From assembly GCA_932294295.1 (NCBI GenBank), contig OW028581.1, forward strand, positions 18,341,162 through 18,405,161: a stretch of DNA of 64,000 nt, written 5' to 3'. Made by a program: the position numbers and the translations under genes. The notes below the pieces were generated by a model that was given only the letters and a program-made list of their open reading frames with translations, did not search any database and was not told where the DNA came from. Each line of letters opens with the position of its first letter. The stretch's first letter is position 1. Shown one piece after another: positions 43,601-54,857 of the stretch. Origin of the DNA: Alitta virens (lineage: Eukaryota > Annelida > Polychaeta > Phyllodocida > Nereididae).

Positions 43601-46600
43601 GTGCCTTTTGTCAGTGAAGCTTTCTCAACTCAAGTCGGATGTGTTGGTAATTTGAGTAATCTTATGGTAAGCAATTATACCTGGTTGTAGATGAAATATT
43701 TGCATCTGTATTGACTGGGATCGGCCAATATTTCACTTCAATGTAGTTTTATCTGTAAAATTAATTTCAGAGCCTGGACCAGTTTAATGAACCTTTTGTC
43801 AACATGGTCATTGACTGTAGTGAACGAAATTTGAAAATCGTGGACAATGTTATATATGGGGTAAGTTGTCAAGAAATATAAAGGTATGTGTGTATCATTT
43901 CCATATAGAAGTTAAATTATAGATAATTCAGTGGGTTTACCACAGATTAAACCCTAGAATCAACGGCCAAATTGAATGCGATTGGCTTGCAATAAAATGC
44001 TAATCCTGTGCTGTGAGTGTGTGTGTGTGAATAGGGCTTTACGTCCTGTATTTCTGCACCAGTTGGGCTAATTAGGACAGGCAGAAACTAGGGCAATGAG
44101 ACAAAGGATGAACAGCCATCCAACTTAGGCTTGACCGGGAATCGAACCCGGAACCCAGCGGTTGGAAGCCCAGAGCGCTACCTCTGAGCTAGGCCCCCGC
44201 TCTACTAATCCTGTGCTCTTTGACAAAAATTTTGTAAGTCCTCCTGAAACTGCTGCCTCACTTGACCCAGGTGTAAACTGAGAAGTTGGGCTATAAGTTG
44301 AGATGACATTGGATTGCCCAGTATGCTCCCCAATGAGTTGAACAAGTTAGAGAGAAAACAGCACCTGCGGACCGAAGCTATGATAATGGGCTATCCCTTT
44401 ACCTTTCTTTGTCATTCTTATGATCCTTTTTTATACATTTTATGAATCAACTTATTATTTTCTTCTTTTTCTCTATCAAACTTTACTGAGATGGGTGGCC
44501 TAATGGTCAAGGCATCCGCCAATTCCATACTAGCCAGCTCTGCTGAATGTCCCCGGTTCAATCCCCGTTCCAGGCACTCTTCAAGAGCTACATCCCAACT
44601 GGATGTCGATCGCATGAGATCTCAAATTGGAGGTGCCTTGTACTCTATGCTGAGGCAAATAAAAGACTCCCCCCATGGGGTATATGTGTAACATGGTGTG
44701 GACTCCAAGCCTTATCATCTCATTATTACGTCTGCGTCTAGCAGCTGGTCATATATGCTGACGAAGCTTCAGACCCAGTAGCATTGAGACATTGAAGTCT
44801 AGCTAACATGCCAGATTGGTTCGACATCGGTCGGACGATGGCCACTGATGACCAACATTGAGACGATGTAGGTCTGGCATGCTTTCTGGCTACAGTTTAT
44901 ATGCATACATCAAATTAAAGATATCATTGAATTATCAGGTTAATGAGATGGTGAAAAGTTATGAATATAACACCTGGATAACATATCACAATAACATGTG
45001 TGAAACCTATGATACTGGATGCATGATATTTTCTGACAACTTGTAACACGTTCATTGCTTCCGACCTTGTGTTTGTCACATCTGTCTAATGTCCCAGTAA
45101 TGGGTGCCCAAAATCTGGGTGCCTAAAATCAACATCAATCCAACCCAGTATATACATAGACACATCAAAAACATCCAACAGGTAGGGTAGGATTCGATTA
45201 ATCAATGCTCTAAAATGAGAGGTTTTTGTTTATTTTTTGTTCCTTCAATGTGCACCTAAGTCAGCTGATCGATCTTACGTCACACGGGTCTTGCTCTTGC
45301 ACCGGATGGAAGTAAGCTACCATCCGTAAAAGGGAATATCCATATTTGTTACAATTATTGACAGCTTTCTGTGATCCCCAGGGTAGCGTTCGATCCCTCT
45401 ATTGCAAATTAGTACCTTGAGTTGTCTTCTTACAAGTAAGAACTTCACTTATAAGTTTCAAGATTTGCACCTGTTCTGCGGTAAGTACTGAATAGGGTGG
45501 GCTGGGTGTATAGGGCTTTACGTCCTGTATTTCTGCACCTGTTAGGCTAATTAGGACAGGCAGGGACCATGGCAATAAGATGAGAACTACTGAACATGTT
45601 TATAGTCTCAGTTCTACTAGTCTGAAGCTTGGTCTGATAATGTTAACAACTGCTAGAGAATGTTTTATTTTACAAGGATAGTCCGAATGCCTGCCCCATA
45701 AAGGAATGAATATTTTACAATACATTGCCAATTTAATGTCTCATGGAAGTTAATTCCAATCCAACTTACATTAGCTCGCAGAGAGTGCATTTAAAGTGAG
45801 TCACACCCAGGACCTTAAGAAACCACCTAGCAACTTTCTCAACTAAGCCATTTTTATTGTAGAATGGTTGTTAGATAGATAAATTTTATTTTGAGTCGTA
45901 TACAATCCGAATACATATAAAAATACACATATATACAGCACATTTTACATGATATGTTGAAGGTCATGTTAACAAAGCGAAAACACTGAGATCAATATTT
46001 ATTGCAAAACCGTGCATTTACCTGGAAAACTGAGCTATTGACATGGAATAGATAATTGCTATTACTGCTCATGGTCATTCTACTCTGTTTAAAATTAAAA
46101 TTTTCCATATTTGCAAATTAAAATGGATCATAATTTGGTCTCAGGTTTCAATATTCCATTATATTAAAATGTCATTTTGTTGCGAGGCTGATTTGTCATT
46201 CCTGAATCTAGCACCTCAAGATAAGGTTACAAAATTAATATGAAGTCACAATTTCTTAAATACTACTTTGCAGGCTCGGTCTAATATGAACTTGTATCTT
46301 GTATCGTTAATGTCAAATATAAAATTCTGCATGTAATGCATTTATCCATCATCGGAAAACTGCCATTATATTGTAATTTGAGTTGAGTCCATTTATTGGA
46401 TTATATATATAAAGTTCACCTGATATTTAACAAGAAAACAATTCCAACCGGATACACATATGTGCATATCTGGTAAAATATATTATACGATTTTAAACAA
46501 TGTTTAATGTATGGTTTATAATTGCAATTAATTACCAGCAAAGTACATATTAAATCCAATGGTAAATAATATACATGATATTAAATTGTTTCTAAACTGT

Positions 46601-49600
46601 TGTACATGAGGTATTTTTTAACATGGTGTTTCATGGTATTAATTGATAGGTGTTGTGGAACAATATCTGAAAAATTATTATAAATGACAGCGCCTTTATA
46701 TCTTACAATTCGTTGACAGAATTAGTACTAAATATAGGAACATGTAGTTGCATTTGTTGCCTAGCTTCATAGCTATGGTAATGATTATTATTTTAACAGT
46801 GAGATTACATTAAAAGTGCTATTTTGGATTGCAAGTTTTCCAAATTTGAACACTGTGGGACACCAAAAAAATACTAAGAACTCCACTGATCCAACTTCTG
46901 TCATTGTAAAAAGCTTCTAAACCGAACAGTCTGTCTGCTGGAAGGTAGAAACTCAGGACCGATCTAGACTAATTATAAGCATGTGCGAGGCCCAACGCGG
47001 GGCCAACTGATTTTTCCTTAATTCTTAAAGTTTGGACCTTTTTATGTTTTTTTTAGTCCTCACATATTTTGGTGGCCCAACGCAGCCGCCTTGCTCCTGT
47101 AGGACCGACCCTGTAGAAACTGAAGTATGCCGTATTAATTGAATTCTTTTAAACACTGAGGCAATGTCATGATTGCTATTTAATCACAGTGCAAGAGTAT
47201 AAGTTGAAACACACAAGTCTTATTTGTAACTTAGTGTACTTAAGAAGTTAGTAACGTGCTATGATAATGTGGGGCTTAAATTTTGCTGAATATTAGGTAC
47301 ATAGGCCTACATCTCCAGCTTGTGGCTTCAGGTAGTCAGGAAAGTTATAGTTGAGCATATTTTTATGAGTAGTACTGTATATTTTTGTTTAATTTCCTTC
47401 AGAGCAGTGTCCAACCACCCAATGATATCATCCTGGACAAGCCATTTTTCCACATTCTTCTGATTGCTAATTCTTCAGCTGGACTTCCTCCAAATACAAA
47501 ATGGGTTGATTCAAGGAGGAATATTTATTCCTTAAGGGGTGCAATGATCAACACTGACAACAATAAAGTAAGTCTACAGCTGCTTCATTTAGCTTTTGTT
47601 ACAGCAGGCTTATAAACTAAACTCCAGAGAGCTTCACGAGAATCAAAGACTCCCTATTAGGCTATTATTAGCTAACAAGGCAGCCCCTCAGCCAATGAGA
47701 ACCCTGGATCCAAATGACGTCATCTGAAGTTTGATTTGCGAGTCTTAGAAATTGGCTGTAAGTGTCAAGTTGAATAAATATTGTCTGGACAGCATACACG
47801 CACATCATTGAGTGATGAGGTTTTATTCGCGATGACTAAGTCATTCAGTGATAACGTTAAACATATTTAAAAAGCAGAAGTTGAAATTGCCGATTCACTG
47901 CATGAAAAGTATAAAATGATTGTGGAAAAATAACAGCATGTAATATTGTGTGCACTCATTATTTTTCAGCATGAAATAGATTCAGATACTAGGTAGGAAG
48001 GCTGTAAAACTACGTGCATATATAATTCCCCCATGAAAAAATATAAAGACTGCTGCATGGCCTGCTCGTATGACAAAGAACATTTTTTTACCTGTAATGC
48101 GTCGTTTTGTCCACACGACAATGATCTTTCTTTTTCTCCATGATGCATCTGCTGATATTTGATACAATTGAAAGAGCTGCATAATGGATAGTAGGCTAAT
48201 GGCATTGTATTTCCTTCTTTATTTACACTGCATTGGGTGAATTGTATATGGCCACTGATGGTAGATTTATAGCATTGCGTGCCTTTGCTTGATCTCTTGC
48301 AACAAACAGCATTTCTTTGTTCCTGTGCAATATTATAGCAATAGTGGATGGTGAGGAATCCAACATTGAGTTTTGTGGGATGAGGAAAAAACATATTGGC
48401 CAAAGGTGAAGCAAAGGCTGATCAATATACTTTTTCCGAATTCCACAAAACTCTATGTTGGACGACCACCTCCACATTGTACAAAAAACACTGCAGTTGT
48501 CCAACATGCACTGCAGCCATCCAACATACTTATTAGCAGCTGTCCAGCATACACCTATACTGGATGACAATGAAGCATTCTGATTGGCTCACAGCAGCTA
48601 AGTGGAGAATGTATTTGTTTATAATTGCAGATTAAGTGCAACTTGAACACGATGGACATTAAGAAACCTGCAATTCCAACAAAAACAATTGACTTTCAGG
48701 GAAGAGAGCTGAAAGTTGCAATGGACAATGTGAGTGTAATATCCTAACCAAACATCTGAAAATAAACTTCACTACATCATTAGTTTATTACATACAGCAT
48801 GGTGTTGGCAAAAATTCCTTTAAGGTATATGATATGTTGACTTAATTATCTTTTCTGAATACCATTTCAGTATCCGCCATTTTCTTACAAGGAACAGATG
48901 CAAAACGGCAGTAGCCAGTATTTTGGTCTTTGTGCTGATTTGCTTCGAGCGTTGAGTCAGTCCTTGAATTTCACGTAAGAATATAAAATTATGAACTAAA
49001 TTTCTGTTGACGTATTACTGGCATTTAGCCACTCCATGGAATTTATTCCTATCAATCCTTTCTTTCATAAATGGATCTCTAAAGTAAAGATAGTTAAGTT
49101 TTGGGGCACCAAGGTGCTAGTGATTCCCCTGTTAACTTTTTCACATGAATGTAATAGTTGCAATAATTGCAAAAGCATCATTTACATAAAAGATATGGAA
49201 CTTATAATCAGGCTAGAAATTTTTAGGGTATATCGTGAATTTATCCGAGTATGTTATTCTTCTTTCAGAATAAAAATACTCTCCATCACTCCTATTGGGT
49301 ATAAAGATGAAAATGGCACCTGGTATGGGGCAGTTCGAGCTCTAATGGATAAGGTGAGTGTGTTTATTTTATGGCATATGTGCATCAACGTGCAAATCTT
49401 TTATTGACACGAGGCATGAAACTTAATGATTTATGGATATCCATGACTTCATTATAGATAGGTTTAGTGTCATTGGAATATGTTAGGTTTGACAATGTTG
49501 AATTATATGTAGCCTTAAATTAATTTCAGAAAATTGACATGGTGCTCACAGGGATGTCGATAACAGCTCAGCGGCTGGAGGTCATTGACTTCACCTACCC

Positions 49601-52600
49601 CTTTTGGGAAGAACCGACAGGGATCCTTATGAGGACTGAACGCAGAAGTTCATTTGTCGTCGCAAGACCGTTGAAACCAGTCGTGTGGCTAACTTTCATG
49701 TCAGCGATTGTTGTCTCTTCTTTCGTGGCCTTTTTTTTCGAGATGTTCAGCTTTTCACCACACTATAAAGAGCACAAATTGTTCTCATTCTGGAAGACAT
49801 TGTGGTATGCCTCTGGTGCTGCTATTTTGCAAGGTGAGAATGACAAAAAAGGCCCAGTATCTAGCCATCTGTTGTATATTCTCATGATATGGTTGGGCCA
49901 CTCCTGAATGCATTGAAAATCTAGTGGAAATTTAATGTATCATTTCTTAAAAGCGTGACATATTTTACTTAATTAGTTAATTATAAATCAATTTGATGAT
50001 TAAACAATTTGACGTTATTGTCACGTTTTTTATTCATGTTAATCTTAGGCATGATAACTAAATAATCTGTAAAGGGTCATTCCATATGAAATCAACCAAT
50101 TTTTCAGGAATTTCCAAGGTCACCCTCTCAGAATTGTCTGAAAAAATTCAGAGGGGGACATCTACTAGACTAATGGGCAAATCTCAAATTTTAGGTCCAT
50201 ATCTGCAATCGTTTTTTTGAAATACAACCCTTTGAAATTTAATTTAATTTTTACGTTTTTTCGCAAATGCGTTTTCGTCCAACTTTGGTTGATTTCATTT
50301 GGAATGACACCAATTAAACATGATGACCTGAAACTGGTCCAAATAAAGAAATGAAAAGCTCAATATTCAGACTCGCTTTTCACCTGTATATGAAACATGT
50401 TATATCTCTTGTATGATGGATAAATTAGGCTGATGCCATTTATGTTATTATTTTAGGATCTGACAGACAACCAGAGAGAATGACAGCAAGGGGTGTCCTA
50501 TTGACTTTCCAGTACATCGCAGTCATACTCATGGTGTCATATACAGCTAACCTTGTGTCCAACTTAACATTGAAAGAAATCAAAGTGCCATTTGAAACAC
50601 TGGAAGACCTTGCAGAAGATACTGATCATGTTATTTACATGAATGATGGAGGGGCACAAAGGACTTTGCTTGAGGTGTGGTTGCTTTATTATGAATTTGC
50701 CAAACGTAATGTGGTTGGGCAGACAATTGGTGTCTGGTTGCTGTAGTTAAAATATCCCTCCCTCCCAACTCTGGCTCACGAACCATATTTCAATCCAGTG
50801 GCACGGGATGCAATCATCATCAACTCATCCCCCGCCCTTTTGACGATACAAGGTGTGATTGCATCACGTTAAATTAATAATATATACAGTCAAATGGGTT
50901 GTGATAAAGTGTTTAGCTACATTAAAGTCAATTTAATAGGAATTAAGCTGTGTGTGGGATGATATTAGATTGTATGTGTGGGTAATATTAGATTTTATAT
51001 CTTCATTTCATTTTAATCCTGTAGGACTCAAATCCATCGTCGATATACGGACGGTTCTGGAAAAAGGCTTTTCTGTTGAAGTCGTCCTCTTACAAAGGAA
51101 TCCGAATGGTCATCTTGGACAAAAAACCAGGCGTGGTCATCAGTGACCAGATGAGCCTGATTGTCCAAGCTGTCCTCACCGGACAATGCAACTGGGCAAT
51201 TCTCAAGGAAGAGTTCTTCACAACTAGCTTTGGCATTGGTCTACCCAAGCGATCTCCCTTCACAGATGTAATCTCTTATAAGTAAGTCATTCTCTTGGGA
51301 ACCCCGCTTACAGCTGATTCATTGACATGGAAACAAAACACCAGATGTCATGTGAATCCAGGAATACCATTGGTTGAGGGACTGCCTTAACCTTCATTCA
51401 CATGATGTCATCTGGAGTTTCTTTTCCAGAACTCAGAACAATTTATTCGAAATATCACATATTAAAATATTTACATTTGGGAGTGGCCCCCTAAGGCAGA
51501 AATTCTACCGCTATCAAGGGCCACACCCTAGTTAATAATCAAAATGAACAAAAATTCAAACCATGATAATTTTAAGAATTTTTAGTAATGACATTGCAGA
51601 TGTATATAGGTACAGTCACTAATGTAATGTCAGTGTTAATGAAAATGTCAATGTAATCAGCTGTAAGTCAATGTAATCAGCTGTAAGGCAACTTTAGTCT
51701 TAAAACCACCTTTTGTACTATTTCAGAACCAATTCTTGCCGAACCAATGTGTTTTACCAGACAGTTAAAATTATGATATTTTAATTGAGACCTTCGATTT
51801 TGCAACCAGGGTGATTTGAACTTTCAACTACATAAATAGTGTCTTGTAACTTATGACCTATAGAGATATTTCACACTATTGTATAAATTGGGAACATATT
51901 GAATATTCATATGTCTCTTGTTTGCATACTACACTGCAAATGTGATTGCAAGGGTAAGCTTTCATTTTTCTTTGCCAACAGAGTATGAATCCGGACAAAG
52001 ATCAAGAAAAAGTTCTTTATACAGAGAATCAGAGATGTTAGGTAAATAGAGGCTTTGTAAAGAAGCCTTTAAAAAGGTTATTGTTTGAGTGGATTTATTT
52101 AAACGTTTTATTGTACATTTTTGTTATTTTAGTTTGGATCATCCAATTTCGATTTCCAGTGATCAAAGCACCGACCAGCTTGTATTAGACTCCAGGGTTC
52201 GAAAGTCATATGGGTAAAATACTACATTTCAATCTCATCATTACTTAGGCTTTACCAATTTGAATGACATCTCAGACAGAGCTATAGAATTCCACAAACT
52301 TTCAATAACACATTAAACGTTATAAGTAAAATAAATTATCACACATAGCCTAAAACACTTACCAAAATTATCAAAAACCACTTCCAGGAGTCATACGGCA
52401 ATAGATGTATCATAAGAAATTGTTTTATTTGCCAATCATAATTTCCCTTATTTTATATAGTAACCTGAACACCGGTACATAATCACCCTCATTCCATTTC
52501 CTCCATTCCATGTCACTCATCTCTTCTCTCATTTCATTGGTGGTCCGCATCAGTGCTAGCTCTGCTAGTTTGAGGGGACTCCATCATAATTGCATCTTCT

Positions 52601-53379
52601 CATTTCATTAATATCATCCTGGCACATGTACTTTTGAAAATTAGGAATAAACTGATCTAAACTCAAATTCAGACAGCATTCCGAACCAGAACAACATCGT
52701 TTCAACTTTGGTGTCGGTCGACCAATGTCACACTGATGTTGAGGCGATCTTGCGTGCTATAAACTCAAGTTCAGACAGCATTCCGAACCAATACAACATC
52801 GTTTCAACTTTGGACACGGTCGACCAATGTCACACTGATGTTGAGGCGATCTTGCGTGCTATAAATTCAAGTTCCGACAGCATTCCGGACTAGGACAACA
52901 TCGTTTCAACTTTGGACATGGTCGACTAATGTCACAGTGAAGTTGAGATGATCTACCGTGCTATCAAGGATAGCCAAGGACATTTGATATATCTGGCAAT
53001 TTAATCTAGTTAATGATGGGAAATGTTGTAAATGTTCATATATAGGTAATGAATGAATATAGATTAAGTTATTTTCCATATCTTTTTGCCTATTTCCAGA
53101 CTTCTCCGGTACCAGTCAGCAGGCTTATTCCAGAAATGGGAGAAAAAGCATGTAGACCCCTGGCGGAATAAGTGCAAACCAATCTACATTTACACTGACT
53201 CTACCTCTATGAAGATGGCGGACATGTGGTTGATTTGGGTTGTGTTGGCATCTGGTACTTTTGCTGCCGTTTTGATTATGATTTTAGAGAATTTAGTTAG
53301 CAAAATCAAGTGCCTATACAATGAATATAGAAGTCATGAAAGACCAGTCAAAATGCCTCACCACTGTTGCCAGCCATGA
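40622..53379 (+). CDS. Ionotropic glutamate receptor with short N-terminal domain
   Basis: Twelve exons join in phase: 40622-40643, 40991-41139, 43601-43666, 43771-43860, 47403-47567, 48631-48729, 48871-48974, 49269-49353, 49530-49833, 50457-50674, 51025-51281, 53100-53379; 612 residues. The start has an in-frame TAA upstream. A hydrophobic leader (14-29) precedes an N-terminal region of only about 155 residues (family usual about 400). S1 starts at RELKVAMDNYPPFSY (189) and has R275 in ITAQRLEVIDF, the ligand carboxylate contact. M1 is about 311-331. The pore loop 347-363 has L360 at the Q/R/N site. M3 carries SYTANL (389-394). S2 has D475 at the NMDA-type acidic ligand position and the C489-C545 pair. 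M4 is 561-585. It should be a ligand-gated cation channel subunit; ligand and partners are unknown. The compact form resembles variant or IR-like receptors. Confidence 0.93.
42930..43270 (+). pseudogene. CR1-like LINE 3' fragment in iGluR intron 2
   Basis: 63 codons end in FGARTFSCIASHLWNKLHEEF, the terminal RT-protein motif. They are followed by the same 3' end as 28050-28130 (AATCCAAGCGCAGGTGAGCA ... CCAGGCGCTATAC). Confidence 0.75.
44013..44204 (-). mobile_element. SINE family A in iGluR intron 4, with 13-bp duplication
   Basis: Full-length minus-strand copy: the complement has CTAGCTCAGAGGTAGCGCTC and GGTTCGATTCC. Direct repeats CTAATCCTGTGCT at 44000-44012 and 44205-44217 are perfect. 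Confidence 0.9.
44225..44410 (+). repeat. Degenerate relative of the 27112 SINE
   Basis: Shares CTTGACCCAGGTGTAAACTG and a following AGAAGTTGGGCTAT-type block. Confidence 0.4.
44489..44800 (+). mobile_element. tRNA-derived SINE family B, full-length
   Basis: The tRNA-like head is GGGTGGCCTAATGGTCAAGG (A box) with CGGTTCAATCCCC (B box). It is followed by GAGCTACATCCCAACTGGAT and a 3' part with CAGCTGGTCATATATGCTGA and AGTAGCATTGAGAC. The complementary copy at 36009-36275 matches over most of this. Confidence 0.8.
45508..45594 (-). mobile_element. SINE family A, 3' fragment
   Basis: TAGGGCTTTACGTCCTGTAT through GGACAGGCAGGGACCATGGC matches the 3' half of family A. The head is missing. Confidence 0.75.
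45866..46830 (-). pseudogene. LINE 3' fragment in iGluR intron 4
   Basis: On the minus strand, pieces reading YHSYEARQQMQLHVPIFSTN, then YKGAVIYNNF, form the usual C-terminal block (about 46800-46620), followed by an AT-rich 3' region ending in (TAGA)n at about 45866. Frame is broken. Confidence 0.55.
48335..48480. mobile_element. Foldback MITE in iGluR intron 5
   Basis: The arm 48341-48403 (CCAACATTGAGTTTTGTGGG core) pairs with 48420-48477 with few mismatches around a short loop. No ORF. Confidence 0.65.
50074..50311. mobile_element. 238-bp MITE in iGluR intron 9
   Basis: GGGTCATTCCATATGAAATC at the left and its near-perfect complement (GATTTCATTTGGAATGACAC) at the right, with ATCAACCAA/TTGGTTGAT also paired. 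The interior is AT-rich. No clear target duplication. Confidence 0.75.
51320..51435. repeat. Small imperfect palindromic MITE in iGluR intron 11
   Basis: The arm with CCAGATGTCATGTGAAT pairs with ATTCACATGATGTCATCTGG on the right. It is related in flavour to the palindromes at 55062-55190 and 55845-55927. Confidence 0.5.
52659..52965 (+). repeat. 102-bp tandem repeat, 3 copies, in iGluR intron 11
   Basis: Units begin at 52659, 52761 and 52863 (TTCAGACAGCATTCCGAACC, CGGTCGACCAATGTCACACT). The unit is a multiple of three, so an ORF runs through it, but it is flanked by no usable splice sites in phase and the receptor exons skip it. Confidence 0.85.
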
Positions 53380-53796
53380 TTCGAATATGTTATACACTCG
53401 TGTATTTAATGGCAAATTCTGGTTATGTTTATTCCTATATTTGATATGACATAAATGCACTGAATTTTAAAAATTAGTGTTCTGGGTTTGTAATTATTAG
53501 AGGTGAATTGTAAAATATGAATATAGTGTACCCTTGTATATGCTATAGCTTAAGATAAAAATGGTTAATTGGCAAGTCCCATTTACTAAAGGCTATATAA
53601 AAAATATCAATATTCTGCAAAAGATCGAACTTTCTCTGTCATATTCTTTACATATCTGGAGATATGCTTTAGGTAACTGCCTCACCTTTGCCCTATCATG
53701 TTATGTTCTTACCATCCTGTCCTCTTAGCAATCCTGTGAATAACCCCTTGCTCGTTAACATGTCATTAATCTCAACCTACTACTACCAGGTTCGAA

Positions 53797-54545
53797 AATC
53801 AGATAAGATAAGATAAGATAAATCTTTATTTAGACATTATGTACAGATGAGAATGACTATATACTACATATGGCATAAAATTAATAATAAGGTTAAAATA
53901 AGATTAAAACAGAGAACATAAAAAGCATGAATTGCATTCACAGCTCGTGTGCATCACAGGATAAAATTCTCAGATTGTTTACTTGCAATTTGAATAAACA
54001 TGCTTTAAATTTGAAAACAATGTATTACCTGATTACTTTTTGTCTGAAATGTTGCTCAGAAATACCTTCATCCTTAACCAAAGCCTGAGAAGCAACAACA
54101 CGTATCGTCTGCCTGCTTGAGTCATAAATTTGCAAGACATAGCATAAGTTATAGGTTTCCGAAAATATTCAATGAAATGAATCAAAATATAAAAGATAAA
54201 ATATATACTATATATATTTGTAATGGTTTGGGCAGACCGGTGTCATCTCTGTCATGGATTTACTGTCATTTATTCAATCGTTGTAATTTTTATTTATTAA
54301 CTTTTGTTTTTAAGACTACCACTGAGTGTCTGTCTCTTGCCACTGGTCGCAGGATTGAAATTTGAAAGACATTCTTTATATTAAGACTAGGGTGGCCCCT
54401 TGGCAGCGACATTAAAGATGTCTTAAAGGGGTCACCCTACTTAAAGCAAATTATAATAAACATGATTGTAATTTTTTTTTTCTTTGATACCAGCTTTAAG
54501 TCAAATAAATATATCTGAATCTGAATCTGAATCTGAATCTATCGT
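53797..54545 (+). pseudogene. LINE 3' ends, including a plus-strand RT tail with (AATCTG)n
   Basis: From 54117 the frame reads HKFARHSISYRFPKIFNEMN, homologous to 3454-3891 and 170-433, and breaks at about 54230. The 3' region ends in four to five AATCTG units (54517-54541), a typical LINE tail. The preceding part starts with AGATAA repeats (53803-53822), as if a second copy in the other orientation abuts. Confidence 0.6.
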
Positions 54546-54857
54546 GTAGAATTTCAATCTTTAATATAGAATGGGTCGGTTGTGTTTTTTCATGAAGTCA
54601 ACTGCAGTTTCCTATAAATGTACCATCTTTTAAGTGTGTTTTCATGCTAGTTCTGGAAGTTGTGTTTGCACTTGGCCAAGTCAGTTAGAAATGTTTGATC
54701 CCATTTTGGTTGGCACAACTAATTTTAAATCGGTAATAAAGTTATGAGGTACGGACATGCAGGCACATGAATCTGTTATCACCAATAATTAATACTTAGC
54801 AAAAATATCAATGCATGGAAAGATTTCATTATATTTTATTAGTCAATAAATACATGC

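Noticed and set aside
44807..44882. MITE with CATGCCAGA/TCTGGCATG ends
   Set aside because: Only about 9-10 bases pair, and the site overlaps the tail of SINE B; too weak.
49036..49407. 123-codon ORF as an independent gene
   Set aside because: Most of it is intron; only 49269-49353 is receptor exon.
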